A stretch of 64,000 bases of DNA from Micrococcales bacterium (GTDB lineage Bacteria > Actinomycetota > Actinomycetes > S36-B12 > UBA10799): the NCBI GenBank assembly GCA_016719135.1, contig JADKAV010000010.1, positions 72,988 to 136,987 of the forward strand, read 5' to 3'. The notes beneath the pieces were generated by a model. It saw nothing but the letters and a program-made list of their open reading frames with translations. It had not been told where the DNA came from and did not search any database. The position numbers were made by a program, and so were the translations under genes. Of the stretch, positions 44,927-54,627 are shown in pieces (within the stretch, counting starts at the first letter, position 1; the number at the start of each line of letters is the position of its first letter).

Positions 44927-47436
44927 GACCCGGCCTCGATCGTCTGGCGTGCGGCGGGGAAAGCGTCAGTCATGACTATTGCTTCAACGGTGGGTGGCAG
45001 AGGCTGGTCCACCTCGAGGGTCACGCCGGTGATCTGGTTGTTCGGTCCGGTCTGCAGCGACGTCTTGCTGTAGTAGTCGATCGGCAATGGCTTGCCCTGG
45101 TCGTCCAGCAGCAGGATCGACACGAAGTGATCGTCGCTGGCGTAGGAGGTCGGGGTCTGGATACTCGCCGACAACGTGGTCGGCGTCCCGGGATTTACCG
45201 TGATGCTGCCGATCTCCATCCCAGGGACGCGGCGCACGGCCGGTGACTTCGCGCTGCCACCCAGGAACGTGCCTCCCGCAGTGATCAGACCTTGGGTGTC
45301 GCACATGCCCGTCGCTGGCATCAGCGTGCCGTACTCCGGGATGTCCTCACAGACCGCTTCCGCGAGAAACTGGGCGTCGGGGCGCACTTGACCGGATGCG
45401 TCGAAGGTGCCGCGCAAGTCGAATCGGCGCAACGGAACTGGCCCGAACGTGAACCACAAGTTCACCTGTGACGTGTTGAACAAGAACGTCCCACCACGTT
45501 GCTGGCCGGACACTGGGAAGGCGAACAGCGCCGAGGGGTCGGCGACGATGCGGCCGTTTTCGTCGCGTTTCGCGCCGACGAACCAGACCACAGTGTCGCC
45601 CTTTCCGGTCTCGACGGCACCGCCGATCCAGTCGTAGAAGTCGAACCCGATCTGGTTGACGCTGGTCAGCATCGGGGGCAGTGGGACTGCCAACCGGGAC
45701 AGCGACAGCCCGGAGACCCGGTTGGGCCTGACCTTCGGATTCCACGGCGTTCCGTCGCTGCCGGTGCGCACGGTGAACGAGCCCTGGAACGGTTCCAGCT
45801 CCCCGGTGCCGATGTTGAGGTTGCCCAGTCGCACCCCGCCGGTCGTGACCAGCCCGTTGACCGTGACGGTGAACGTGGTGTCCGCGGGAAGCATGCTGGT
45901 GGGCCGGATGAACACGTAGCGCCCGTCGCCGGAGACGGATACCTCGGCGTCGATGTCCGGCTCGATCGTCACCAGTTGATTCGGGTCGGGGGCCGGCACC
46001 AGACGAGCGGGCACAGAGCGCCCGTCACGTCGCAGCAGAATCCGCCCGGTCATGTACCCGGCCGGGCTGATGTTCACGGGCCGATCCTGTGACACGAGCC
46101 CACCGCCCACATTGACACCGAACACGTACATGCCGTCATCGGGCAAGTCGCTGGAGACACAGCGCGGATCGGTGTCCGGGCGCAGGCAGAAGTCGTAGGG
46201 GACGTACCAGATGGCACCGTCCTGGCTTCCCAGATAGATGCCCTTCGGCCCCAGCGCGGGCGAGGAGTTGAGTTGGTTGCGGGTGGCAAGCGTCGGTTCG
46301 GTCGACGTGGTGTCGAACGCCCACCGCCGGGCGCCATCGTTGGCGTTGACCGCGACCAGGTGCCCGTTGGCGGCGCCGACGTAGACGATCGGCGGTCCGC
46401 CGGCCACAGGTGGCTGCCCGACCACGGGTGAACTTCGGATCGGAGCCCCAGTGTCGTAGGTCCACAGTAGGTTTCCGTCGGGGTCCAAGGAGTACAACAA
46501 TCCGTCCGCGGAACCCACGACGATCTGCTGCAGATCGCCGTCCTTTTCGATCAGGGCGGGAGAGGAGTAGATGTGATCGCCGGTCTTGAAGTCCCACTTG
46601 ACGTCGCCGGTCGTGGAGTCCAGCGCGTAGAGCGTGCCGTCGAACGAACCGGCGTACAGCGTGCCCTGGGTGTCCAGCGCGGGCGACGATGTGACGTATC
46701 CGAGTGTGGTGCGCTGCCACTTCTGGGATCCGTCGGGATTGAGGGCGAAGATCCGGGTGTCCACCGAACCCCAGAACGTGACCCCCGAGTCGTCCATTGC
46801 CGGCACGGTCCACACCGCGTTCTCAGCCTGGTGCGCCCACTTCTGGGATCCGTCGGGGTTGACGGCGTAGGCGGCACCGCCGGTGTTGCCCTGGTAGATC
46901 ACGCCGTCCGGGCCGACGTTCGGGCTGCCCTCCCACCATGAAACAAGTTGGCCCTCGACCGGTGGCAGCGTCGGCGTGAAGGACCAGATGACCCGCTGGT
47001 GGCCGGGAATGGTGCGGTCGGTGCTGACCTTGTACATGTTCTCGTCGCCGGAGCCGATGATCAGTGACTCGTCGTCGAGTAGTGCGGGTGCGGTGTCGAT
47101 GATCTCGCCGGTCTCGAAGCGCCACACCTCCTGGCCGGTCTCGTCGAGGCCGTAGAGGACGTTGTCGGCTGAGCCGGCGTAGATCGTGCCGTCGGCCGCG
47201 ATGGTCGGGGTGGCGAAGATCCCCTTGCCGGTCTGGAAGGCCCACGGCTGCGTCCCGGGGTCGAGCCCGGGCAGGTCGGATGCGCCGGTGTTGCGCAGGT
47301 CGTGGCGCATCGTGGGCCAGTGGGCGCCGGGCTCGGTCTTGGACTGCGCGGCGGGGGCTTGTTGGGGGGCGGTGCCCCACGCCACGGAACCCGCGGTGAT
47401 TGCGATCACCGTGGCAGCGGCGGCAATGAGCCTCAC
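44923..47436 (-). CDS. Exported PQQ-like beta-propeller protein
   Basis: About 837 residues. The GTG at 47436 gives a short signal or anchor (LIAAAATVIAITAGSVAWG). Residues to about 440 are a beta-propeller with repeats such as GTIYAGSADNVLYGLDETG and GTLYAGSFDGTLYALDSTTG (PQQ/YWTD-like). The C-terminal 400 residues are beta-rich, with an SbsA/Ig-like segment near TFTVTVNGLV. The length is unusual for a BamB-like protein. It probably acts as an extracytoplasmic scaffold; no enzymatic motif is seen. The longer frame from 47529 is encoded by repeat DNA and unlikely to be the start. Confidence 0.83.
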   Translation of the reverse strand: MRLIAAAATVIAITAGSVAWGTAPQQAPAAQSKTEPGAHWPTMRHDLRNTGASDLPGLDPGTQPWAFQTGKGIFATPTIAADGTIYAGSADNVLYGLDETGQEVWRFETGEIIDTAPALLDDESLIIGSGDENMYKVSTDRTIPGHQRVIWSFTPTLPPVEGQLVSWWEGSPNVGPDGVIYQGNTGGAAYAVNPDGSQKWAHQAENAVWTVPAMDDSGVTFWGSVDTRIFALNPDGSQKWQRTTLGYVTSSPALDTQGTLYAGSFDGTLYALDSTTGDVKWDFKTGDHIYSSPALIEKDGDLQQIVVGSADGLLYSLDPDGNLLWTYDTGAPIRSSPVVGQPPVAGGPPIVYVGAANGHLVAVNANDGARRWAFDTTSTEPTLATRNQLNSSPALGPKGIYLGSQDGAIWYVPYDFCLRPDTDPRCVSSDLPDDGMYVFGVNVGGGLVSQDRPVNISPAGYMTGRILLRRDGRSVPARLVPAPDPNQLVTIEPDIDAEVSVSGDGRYVFIRPTSMLPADTTFTVTVNGLVTTGGVRLGNLNIGTGELEPFQGSFTVRTGSDGTPWNPKVRPNRVSGLSLSRLAVPLPPMLTSVNQIGFDFYDWIGGAVETGKGDTVVWFVGAKRDENGRIVADPSALFAFPVSGQQRGGTFLFNTSQVNLWFTFGPVPLRRFDLRGTFDASGQVRPDAQFLAEAVCEDIPEYGTLMPATGMCDTQGLITAGGTFLGGSAKSPAVRRVPGMEIGSITVNPGTPTTLSASIQTPTSYASDDHFVSILLLDDQGKPLPIDYYSKTSLQTGPNNQITGVTLEVDQPLPPTVEAIVMTDAFPAARQTIEAGS

Positions 47437-48415
47437 GTGGGCAAGGGTAGTCCTGAACGGATGGCGCACGCCGCGCTGCGGCGCCAGCGTGCGGGACTTT
47501 GGACGCAGCAGGTCAGTCAGTGACCACATGTGGGGGGCCTCCCGGGTGGGGGTGCCGGTGCTGGACCCTCCGGGAGGACAGCGCGCGGCCTTTGCCGCAC
47601 CAGCCGGGGCGGCGGCCGCCGCAAATTTAAAACGATCGGAGGGGGAGCACGGCCTTCCGGGCCCGGATTGCGATCGACTTGGGTGGATTCCCCTGCGCCC
47701 CCCGCGCGGGGAGCCCCGGCGCCGGTGGCTTCTCCGGGCCTAGGGGGCGCGGGGGGCGGGCCGGGGACAGCCCCCACAGGGACCCCCGCGGGGGAGGTGT
47801 TGTACGCCACCCAACAAGGCCACCCGCGCAAGAGCGGGGGACGGAGGGCCCGGGACCAGGCGCCCCCCCCCGACGCGCGGCCGGGGCGGCCCCAGGGGCA
47901 GGCCCGGGGGGGGCCGGGCCCCGGGGAGGGCGGGGGGGGGGCCAGGCACCAAAGGGCGGCCCAACCCGAAAGCGAACCGCAAACCCAGGGCGCGGGGAGC
48001 CCAGAGGGAGAGGCGCCCCCCGGCAGGACGCGAGGAGCGGGAGCGGCGGGACCCCCGCCGGCCGCGGGGGCGCGCCGCGGCGCCGAGGGACCGGCAAAAG
48101 CGAAGGCCGCGCGAGACCCGACCCCAGCGGGCACGGGAACGGCCCGGGGCACGGGGGGGGGGGGCCCCCCGCCGGGGGAGGGGCGCGGCGGCGCGGCCCC
48201 GGGGGCGGGCCCCGCCGGGGGGCCGGGCCCCCCCCCGCCGGCGGGGCGGGCCCCCGCGGGGCCCGCGGGCCGTGACCACATGTGGGCGAAGTCTCCGTCG
48301 GGGGTGCCGGTGCTCAACCCTCCCGCAGGTCGGTGGCGGGACTTTGGACGCAGTAGGTCAGTCAGTGACCACATGTGGGCGAAGTCTCCGGGCGCGGTGA
48401 GCGGCGGTCGTGCGT
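47437..48415. repeat. 93-bp repeat units flanking an anomalous G/C-homopolymer tract
   Basis: A 93-bp unit starting GTGACCACATGTGGGCGAAG is complete at 48272-48364. It is followed by the first 25 or so bp of a copy at 48365 and preceded by a unit end at 47490-47519 and a diverged copy from 47520. Between about 47580 and 48270 the sequence is extremely G/C-rich, with G or C runs up to nine or ten, and no frame there looks coding. The tract may be a badly resolved tandem array (752 bp, about eight units) or an assembly artefact. The promoter of the PQQ gene must lie at its left edge. Confidence 0.7.
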
Positions 48416-49156
48416 TCAGCAGGTGGCGAACCGATATCCGCGCGACCCCCGTGGCGCCAGATTCACGTCCCGGTACACGATCGGCAGTCGTGCTCCGCGG
48501 GCATCACACGCCGCGTCGAAGTCCTTGCGCCGGTATTCGATCTCCAGGACCTGATCGCCGTAAGCGCGGGTGAACCGGGCGCATTCGCGATACCGCTGGC
48601 ATTGCTCGACGACGGCGAAATCGAACATGCGCGCGCCGGCCAGGCCGGCGGCGTTCTTCTGCGCGATCGCCAGACCCGCTCGGTGCGCCCGCCTTATGAG
48701 AAGCTGCGCGAAAGCCACGTTGTCACGACGTCGAAGCAGTCCCTTGCTGCGCTGCCAGGAGTCGAGGTTGTCGGGCTCAACCGCATCGAAACCAGAACGG
48801 CCGCACCCGTCGATCCAGCGGCCGACGATGCGGACCAGCGCCTTTCGTTTCGTCTTCGTGCCGGTGTCCAGCAGCAACTCGCCCCAGTTCTTGTCCACGA
48901 TTGGCTTACCAGCGGATCGCAACACCAGGTCCGGATGCCGCGAGAGCCACCATCGACGTGCACCCGGCTGTGCCTGAAAAGCGTTGACGTAGCAGATGGA
49001 GTAGGCCCCCGAAGCGGGTTGGGCCCGGCGATCGCGGGCCACGACTGCCCCACCTTCGGCCGGTCTGTAGGCGCCGCCGAGTTGGTAGTCCGCGCCGAGG
49101 TCGACCGGCACCGGCGGACCTGTCAGCGCGAATACGACCAGCGCAGCGCTCAGCAC
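48416..49156 (-). CDS. GH114-like glycosidase (endo-alpha-1,4-polygalactosaminidase family)
   Basis: 246 residues with a short signal-like N-terminus. GH114 landmarks: the SGAYSICYVNAFQ strand, GRWIDGCGRSGFDAVEPDNLD with a catalytic Asp/Glu pair, NAAGLAG, DFAVVEQC and a C-terminal VYRDVNL. Related enzymes cleave alpha-1,4-galactosaminogalactan and similar exopolysaccharides. Probably exported. The stop lies just beyond the 93-bp repeat tract. Confidence 0.83.
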   Translation of the reverse strand: MLSAALVVFALTGPPVPVDLGADYQLGGAYRPAEGGAVVARDRRAQPASGAYSICYVNAFQAQPGARRWWLSRHPDLVLRSAGKPIVDKNWGELLLDTGTKTKRKALVRIVGRWIDGCGRSGFDAVEPDNLDSWQRSKGLLRRRDNVAFAQLLIRRAHRAGLAIAQKNAAGLAGARMFDFAVVEQCQRYRECARFTRAYGDQVLEIEYRRKDFDAACDARGARLPIVYRDVNLAPRGSRGYRFATC

Positions 49157-49159
49157 CGG

Positions 49160-49714
49160 CTAGTAGTACTTGCCTTTGCACAGCAGGGTGTTCTGGGTTC
49201 CGAAGACCCCGTTGATACCCGAAGAGACCTTGTTCCCCATCTTCTTCAGCTGCGGGTTCGCCCAGAAGCCGAGCAATGTAGCGCCGTCGTAGGGGATCAG
49301 CGCCGCCTGTGACCTGACGGTTCTCTTCTTGGCTCGCATGCAGTAGGAGGCTGACTTGTTGAGAGTCTGGATCTTGCTCGCTGACAGCTTCTCGCCCTTC
49401 TTGGCCCCTGCGTAACGCGTCACGAGGATGGACGCGGCATCGACCTGCGCGTTCGGGCTGGTGGCGGCGAAGTAGAGGTAGTAGCCCTTGGGCACCTTGA
49501 ACCGCAGGGTCGCGTTGTCACCGCGGGCCTTCTTGGTCTTGCCGCCCAGTTTGCCGCTGGATTTGCCGTTGCTGTTCCAGGTGGCCGAGACACTGCAGCC
49601 GTCGCAGTCCTTGACCTTGAGCTTGACGGGGACCTTGTCGGCGGCGGTTGCCGGGCCCGCGACGGCACCACCGACCACAGCGAGGGCTGCAACTACTGCA
49701 ATGCGGGTTCTCAT
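49160..49714 (-). CDS. Secreted protein of unknown function
   Basis: 184 residues. Strong Shine-Dalgarno (AGGAGG) 5 bp before the ATG. Signal peptide with hydrophobic core VVAALAVVGGAVAG and cleavage near ATAAD. The mature part starts with a Cys-x2-Cys (KDCDGCSV) and has two further Cys in the C-terminal half, is very Lys-rich and appears beta-rich. No family recognised. It precedes GH114 by 3 bp and may be co-transcribed with it. Confidence 0.72.
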   Translation of the reverse strand: MRTRIAVVAALAVVGGAVAGPATAADKVPVKLKVKDCDGCSVSATWNSNGKSSGKLGGKTKKARGDNATLRFKVPKGYYLYFAATSPNAQVDAASILVTRYAGAKKGEKLSASKIQTLNKSASYCMRAKKRTVRSQAALIPYDGATLLGFWANPQLKKMGNKVSSGINGVFGTQNTLLCKGKYY

Positions 49715-49841
49715 GGGGTCCTCCTGGCTCTGTGGTGGGAAGACTAATCCTCCCGTGGCCGCGTGACCAGTGCCAGGACATGGATTGATCCCCGGCCTGC
49801 GCAACTATCATTCAAACGTCCGATGTCTGGAGGGGCAGAAC

Positions 49842-51008
49842 ATGAAGATCGCTGTGGCTGGAATGGGCTACGTGGGCTTGTCGAACGCGGTCCTGCTGGC
49901 GCAGCGCCATGAGGTCGTCGCGTTGGACATCGACGCGGACCGGGTCGACGCGATCAACGCCCGCCGGTCCCCGATTGAAGACCCCGACATCGAGGAGTTC
50001 TTGGCTGGGCGGTCACTGAACCTGAGGGCCACCGCCGACCCACAGGACGCCTACTCGGGCGCTCGTTTCGTGATCGTCGCCACTCCCACCGACTACGACC
50101 CGGTCGCCAACTTCTTCGACACCAGTTCGGTGGAGGCGGTCATCGACCAGGTCCGCAGGATCGAGCCAGACGCCACCATCGTGATCAAGTCGACGATCCC
50201 GGTCGGGTTCACCGACCGGGTGTCCGAGCAGCTACAGGTGGACAACATCGTTTTCGCTCCGGAATTCCTACGCGAGGGTAAGGCCCTGCACGACAATCTG
50301 CACCCGTCGCGCATCGTTGTGGGTCAGCGCTCAGAACGCGGCAAGGAGTTCGCGGACCTGATGCTCGAAGGCTCCCTTGAACCGCAGACGCAGGTCCTGG
50401 TGACCGACGCGAAACAGGCCGAGGCGATCAAACTGTTCGCCAACACGTACTTGGCCATGCGGGTCGCGTTCTTCAATGAACTCGACACGTTCGCCTCGAG
50501 CCATGGGATGGACAGCCGCGACATCATCGCGGGTGTCAGCCTCGATCCGCGAGTCGGCGGGCACTACAACAACCCGTCCTTCGGCTACGGGGGTTACTGC
50601 TTGCCCAAGGACACCAAGCAGTTGCTGGCCAACTACGAGGAAGTGCCGCAGGCCTTGATCCGCGCTGTTGTCGAAGCCAACCGGACGCGCAAAGACTTCG
50701 TGGCCGAGCAGATCCTCGCGCTTGAGCCGGAGGTGGTCGGCATCTACCGCCTGGTGATGAAGGAGGGTTCGGACAACTACCGGACCTCGAGCGTGCAGGG
50801 GATCATGAAGCGGCTCAAGGCCAAGGGTGTGGAGGTCATCGTCTACGAACCGGTGCTCACGGAGCCACATTTCTACCACTCCGAGGTGGTCGCCGACCTT
50901 GAGCAGTTCAAGGCGCGGTCGTCGGTCATTGTGGCCAACCGGGTGTCCGACGAGATCCGCGACGTGATGGACAAGGTGTATACGCGGGACTTGTTCGGCC
51001 GGGACTGA
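49842..51008 (+). CDS. ugd: UDP-glucose 6-dehydrogenase
   Basis: 388 residues, of the short HasB-like type. N-terminal Rossmann motif [39 protein letters not shown], then the catalytic-Cys segment [14 protein letters not shown] and a C-terminal NAD/sugar domain with VYEPVL. It oxidises UDP-glucose to UDP-glucuronate, the precursor for the UDP-xylose synthase at 61676. GGAGG lies upstream of the ATG. Confidence 0.93.
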   Translation: MKIAVAGMGYVGLSNAVLLAQRHEVVALDIDADRVDAINARRSPIEDPDIEEFLAGRSLNLRATADPQDAYSGARFVIVATPTDYDPVANFFDTSSVEAVIDQVRRIEPDATIVIKSTIPVGFTDRVSEQLQVDNIVFAPEFLREGKALHDNLHPSRIVVGQRSERGKEFADLMLEGSLEPQTQVLVTDAKQAEAIKLFANTYLAMRVAFFNELDTFASSHGMDSRDIIAGVSLDPRVGGHYNNPSFGYGGYCLPKDTKQLLANYEEVPQALIRAVVEANRTRKDFVAEQILALEPEVVGIYRLVMKEGSDNYRTSSVQGIMKRLKAKGVEVIVYEPVLTEPHFYHSEVVADLEQFKARSSVIVANRVSDEIRDVMDKVYTRDLFGRD

Positions 51009-51026
51009 TGCCACTCGGAGCGGGAT

Positions 51027-51674
51027 TCACGCGGTCAGTAGCAGGCGCTGCCAGGCCTCCAGCAGCCATGTCTGGAAGTCCTGTGGCTTCCAGCCCCGTT
51101 CCTTGACCAGCAGGAGGTAGTAGTCGGGGGAGTTCATCGACCAGACGATGTCCGCCACCTTCTCGATCGACAGTTCTGGGCGCAGTTGCCCGGTCCTCTG
51201 CAGGCTCGCAGCGAACAGTCGCATGTTCGTCAGCCGGCGCTCCGCGATGCTGGTCCACAGCGCGGCGAGCTCCGGTTCGGTGGCTGCGGCCTGCCGGACC
51301 ACCACGAACAGTGGTGCCAGTCTCCCTTGGATCGAGGTCACCGCCTCCGCGTAGACAGCCAGCTTCACCACGGCGTCAGAGGTCGCCTCGATCTGCTTGA
51401 CGTAGTCGCGCTCCAGGGCCGGGACCTCCTCGTCCGTCCCGGACAGGGCTGACTCGAGGAGTAGCCGGAACACCTGCGGTTTCCGGCCGACGGAGGCGTA
51501 GACAGTGTCGACCGCGACACCGGCGTCCTCGGCGATGGCCGCCACGGTAGTTCCCGCGTACCCCTGGCTGATGAACAGCGGGCGCGACGCCGCCAGGATC
51601 GCGGCCTTCGTCTGCCGTGCCGCTTGCGCCCTCCTCGGCGAGGAGTACGCACGCCTCTTGACTGCAGGTTCCAT
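51027..51674 (-). CDS. TetR-family transcriptional regulator
   Basis: 215 residues. The HTH region reads TKAAILAASRPLFISQGYAG, TTVAAIAEDAGVAVDTVYASVGRK. The N-terminus is basic. It is divergent from a small protein gene across 58 bp holding a 7-bp-arm palindrome, so it probably represses itself and that gene. Confidence 0.87.
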   Translation of the reverse strand: MEPAVKRRAYSSPRRAQAARQTKAAILAASRPLFISQGYAGTTVAAIAEDAGVAVDTVYASVGRKPQVFRLLLESALSGTDEEVPALERDYVKQIEATSDAVVKLAVYAEAVTSIQGRLAPLFVVVRQAAATEPELAALWTSIAERRLTNMRLFAASLQRTGQLRPELSIEKVADIVWSMNSPDYYLLLVKERGWKPQDFQTWLLEAWQRLLLTA

Positions 51675-51694
51675 GCGCACTAGCTTAGCAATTG

Positions 51695-51713
51695 ATCCGA
51701 AGAACATTCGGAT
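51695..51713. promoter_or_regulatory. Candidate TetR operator
   Basis: ATCCGAA-GAACA-TTCGGAT, a perfect 7-bp inverted repeat with a 5-bp spacer, midway between the divergent TetR and small-protein genes. Size and position fit a TetR dimer site. Confidence 0.65.
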
Positions 51714-51732
51714 GAAAAGAGAAGAGGCTCCC

Positions 51733-52041
51733 ATGTACGCCTTCACCCAAGACGTCCCCATCACCGATGCGGTCTACGCCGGCATCGTTGAGAAACTAGC
51801 CGCCGGGCCAATGCCCGGACTTGTGGCGCACATGTGCGTGCGCCGCGAAGACGGCGGTCTGCGTTACATCGATGTCTGGGAGTCCCAGGCGGCATGCGAC
51901 GCGACATTCGAGGAGTACGTCCACCCGGCGGTCTACTCGACCTTCACGCAACTGGGGTTCGTACCTGACGGCGAACCCGCCAGGCAGCCGCTGGAGGTCA
52001 TCGATGTGCGTCTGCGAGATCGGACCGTCACGGCCCGATGA
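51733..52041 (+). CDS. Small dimeric alpha/beta-barrel-like protein
   Basis: 102 residues. The pattern AHMCVRREDGGLRYIDVWESQAACDATF resembles ABM/EthD-type ferredoxin-like dimers, but the match is weak. It is divergent from a TetR gene, with a shared operator, so it is probably inducible. GAAGAGG precedes the ATG. Confidence 0.7.
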   Translation: MYAFTQDVPITDAVYAGIVEKLAAGPMPGLVAHMCVRREDGGLRYIDVWESQAACDATFEEYVHPAVYSTFTQLGFVPDGEPARQPLEVIDVRLRDRTVTAR

Positions 52042-52214
52042 GCGGCTGGACGACCAGAGACCGAACGCAACGCGCATGACACAGGGGCACGCGCCGCCGC
52101 CCTTGCGCAAGAACCGCATCCGCCACCGAGTATTCGGTCATTGATCCAACCAGGGCTGCATGCCCGGACATCAGGCGGGCACATCCCTGGCAAGTGGAGC
52201 AGAGGGGATGCAGC

Positions 52215-52733
52215 ATGTTCTTCGACGGATCGAGTGACCTGGGTCGGGTGGTGGTGGTCGGTGCCCTGAGTTACGCGGCACTGATCGTGTCCCTCAGAGT
52301 CTCCGGAGCCAGAACGCTATCGAAGCTCAACGCTTTCGACCTCGCGGTGACCGTCGCGCTTGGTTCGACTCTGGCCACCTCGTTGCTCAGCTCGGAGGTG
52401 TCGTTGGCGGAGGGCGTTCTCGCGATCTCCTTGCTGATCCTTCTGCAGTTCGTTGTGGCGTGGGCCCTTGTGCGATGGCGTCGGGTGCGAGAGATCGTCA
52501 AGGCGAAACCGGCTCTGCTGGTGCTCCACGGCCGGATCAGGAACGAAGAACTCCGACGCTGCCGGATAGCGGCTGAAGAGATCCATCAGGCGATTCGAGC
52601 CAGTGGCTATGCCGACCTCGGGGGTATCGCTGCGGTCGTCTTGGAGACGGACGGCTCGTTGAACGTGATCGCGCAGTCGAGGCTCGGTGACGCCGTCGCG
52701 ATGAGCAGCGTCCCGGACTGGCATGGTGCCTGA
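52215..52733 (+). CDS. DUF421 (YetF-like) membrane protein
   Basis: About 172 residues. Three hydrophobic helices (about 10-27, 40-55 and 60-85) precede the DUF421 soluble domain, with KPALLVLHGRIRNEELRRCR and EEIHQAIRASGYADL, then AVVLETDGSLNVI. The YetF family is found in membranes of many bacteria; the function is unknown. Start ATG 52215 or GTG 52194. Confidence 0.87.
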   Translation: MFFDGSSDLGRVVVVGALSYAALIVSLRVSGARTLSKLNAFDLAVTVALGSTLATSLLSSEVSLAEGVLAISLLILLQFVVAWALVRWRRVREIVKAKPALLVLHGRIRNEELRRCRIAAEEIHQAIRASGYADLGGIAAVVLETDGSLNVIAQSRLGDAVAMSSVPDWHGA

Positions 52734-52984
52734 CGGAGCGGTGCCGCCTGTCACGCACCCGATGGTGGCCAGCGCTGGCTCCCGCTCTTCGCCGTTGACG
52801 AAGGTGTGAGTTCAACTTTCCATTGTCGTGAAGGTGCAAGAACCCGACCGGTCCGAAACCAACCGATCGTGACAACGACTCGCTCACCGGCGCACCTCGG
52901 CCAACCACGGACGAGACCGCGACATCCAAAGTCCGATGGCGGTTGACGCCGCGTGGACAATGGTGGTCAGCGAAGGAGGCACAG

Positions 52985-53806
52985 GTGAAGGTTCACGGCA
53001 AGGTCTGGGTCGTCACCGGTGGGGGCAGTGGGATGGGCCGTGAGCTGGTGGTGGCGTTGCTGCAGCGTGGGGCGCGGGTGGCGGCAGTCGATGTGCGAGC
53101 GGATGCCCTTGCGCAGACGGTCGCCGGGGCGGACGCGGTTGAACGCCTCAGCACCCATGTCGCCGACATCACCGACGTGGATGCGGTCAGGGCCTTGGTG
53201 GCGGATGTGGTTACGGCGCACGGCTGTGTTGACGGACTGATCAACAACGCCGGGATCATCCAGCCGTTCGAGCCGGTTGCGCAGCTGTCCGACCAGGCCA
53301 TGCACCGGGTACTCGACGTGAATCTGATGGGCACGATCAACATGACTCGGGCCTTCCTGCCGGTGCTCATCGATCGGCCGGAGGCGCATCTGGCGAACGT
53401 CTCCAGCATGGGCGGTTTCTTCCCCTTCCCAGGTCAGACCATCTACGGTGCGAGCAAGGCCGCAGTCAAGTTGTTCACCGAGGGCCTGTACGCCGAACTG
53501 CTTGACAGCCAGGTGAGTGTGTCGGTGATCATGCCGGGCGCGGTCGCCACCGGAATCACGCAGAACTCGGGGGTCGAGATGCCCGGCGGGGAAGCGGCCG
53601 CGTCGCAGTCACGCATCCCGCAGACCCAGCCCGCTGATGCCGCCCGGATCATGATCGAGGGCATCGAGAAGGACAAGCTGCACATCTACGTGGGCAAGGA
53701 CGCACGATTCATGAACCTGGCCATCCGGATAGCTCCGCGCCGAGCCATCGAGATGGTGCAGAAGCAGATGGCGAAGATGATGGCGCCCAGAGAGCCGGTG
53801 CGCTGA
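52985..53806 (+). CDS. Short-chain dehydrogenase/reductase
   Basis: 273 residues. Cofactor motif TGGGSGMGREL (TGxxxGxG), NNAG, catalytic Ser in NVSSMGG and YGASK (YxxxK). A basic or NADP preference is not evident. The C-terminus (IRIAPRRAIEMVQKQMAKM) resembles SDRs acting on lipids or steroids, but the substrate is not determinable. AAGGAGG lies upstream of the GTG. Confidence 0.9.
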   Translation: MKVHGKVWVVTGGGSGMGRELVVALLQRGARVAAVDVRADALAQTVAGADAVERLSTHVADITDVDAVRALVADVVTAHGCVDGLINNAGIIQPFEPVAQLSDQAMHRVLDVNLMGTINMTRAFLPVLIDRPEAHLANVSSMGGFFPFPGQTIYGASKAAVKLFTEGLYAELLDSQVSVSVIMPGAVATGITQNSGVEMPGGEAAASQSRIPQTQPADAARIMIEGIEKDKLHIYVGKDARFMNLAIRIAPRRAIEMVQKQMAKMMAPREPVR

Positions 53807-53888
53807 GGGCCTCGCGTCACGTTCAAAGTGGACTGCCGTGGAAGTGGACGATCAGCGGGGTGTGGGTGGCGTAAGGAGAACGCACGCG

Positions 53889-54257
53889 TCAACCCCACGT
53901 GGGAGCACCCGGCGGGTCGTGTTCATTGAGTAGGACCTGCGCAGTCGCTGCGATCTCGGCAATGTCTGTTGTGGCTGCATGCCACACGGTCTGGTTGTTG
54001 ACTTGCGCGTAGCCGTGGATCAGGACGTTGCGCATTCCGACCATCCTGTGGGCGTTCGGGACCCGGTCAGCGGTTGCCGGATCGACCTTACGAAGCACGC
54101 TCATCGCCTCGCCCGCGACCTCGAACTGCCGCTCTACAGCCGATCGGAGCAGGACATCGCTGGCGTAGTCGTCCCACGTCTTGGCAGCGACGAATACTTG
54201 GATTCGCTGGACTGCGGTGAGCAGGTCCCAGAGCAGCGCGGCAGACCTAGGCTCCAT
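53889..54257 (-). CDS. hepT: HepT-like HEPN toxin (DUF86)
   Basis: 122 residues. The HEPN catalytic motif Rx4-6H is present as RNVLIHGY, with a helical bundle around it (ERQFEVAGEAMSVL). HepT is an RNase in the HepT/MntA system. It overlaps the MNT gene by 11 bp. The start is the ATG at 54257. Confidence 0.85.
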   Translation of the reverse strand: MEPRSAALLWDLLTAVQRIQVFVAAKTWDDYASDVLLRSAVERQFEVAGEAMSVLRKVDPATADRVPNAHRMVGMRNVLIHGYAQVNNQTVWHAATTDIAEIAATAQVLLNEHDPPGAPTWG

Positions 54258-54552
54258 ACAGGTCCTGTGCGTCACGCGACGCCTCGGCCGCGAAGTAGGG
54301 ATTCTCCACCGCATCGGTCATCACCAAATCGACTTTTCGGCCGGTGATCCGCTCTAGTTCGGCGTTCAGGCCGAGGTAGTTGCCGAGCAGGTCGGCGACC
54401 TGCGGCTGGAAGTCGACGAAGAAGTCGAAGTCGCTTCGCTCAGAGTCGAAGTGATCGGTGACGGCTGACCCGAAGAGGCGCAGCCGCGCGACTCCGAAAC
54501 GCTGGCAGGCGCGGGCAATCGCCTCCTGATCAAGCAGCGCGGCATCCTTCAT
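54247..54552 (-). CDS. mntA: MntA-like minimal nucleotidyltransferase antitoxin
   Basis: 101 residues. Nucleotidyltransferase motif LFGSAVTDHFDSERSDFDFFVDF: GSx10-DxD is intact, so it should AMPylate HepT and neutralise it. The upstream gene of the pair; the 11-bp overlap indicates co-translation. Confidence 0.86.
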   Translation of the reverse strand: MKDAALLDQEAIARACQRFGVARLRLFGSAVTDHFDSERSDFDFFVDFQPQVADLLGNYLGLNAELERITGRKVDLVMTDAVENPYFAAEASRDAQDLYGA

Positions 54553-54627
54553 AAGTTGAGTGTGTCAGATCTCAGCAGCGTCGGGCATCCAGCAACCAAG
54601 CTCCTGGGGCTCCGATTCCGGTGCCGC

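Noticed and set aside
47490..48415. CRISPR array
   Set aside because: Repeat period is 93 bp with no distinct spacers, and no cas genes are nearby.
47517..48573. Long frames on both strands over the G/C tract
   Set aside because: Open only because the sequence lacks A/T; Pro/Gly/Ala/Arg low-complexity products, repeat-derived starts.
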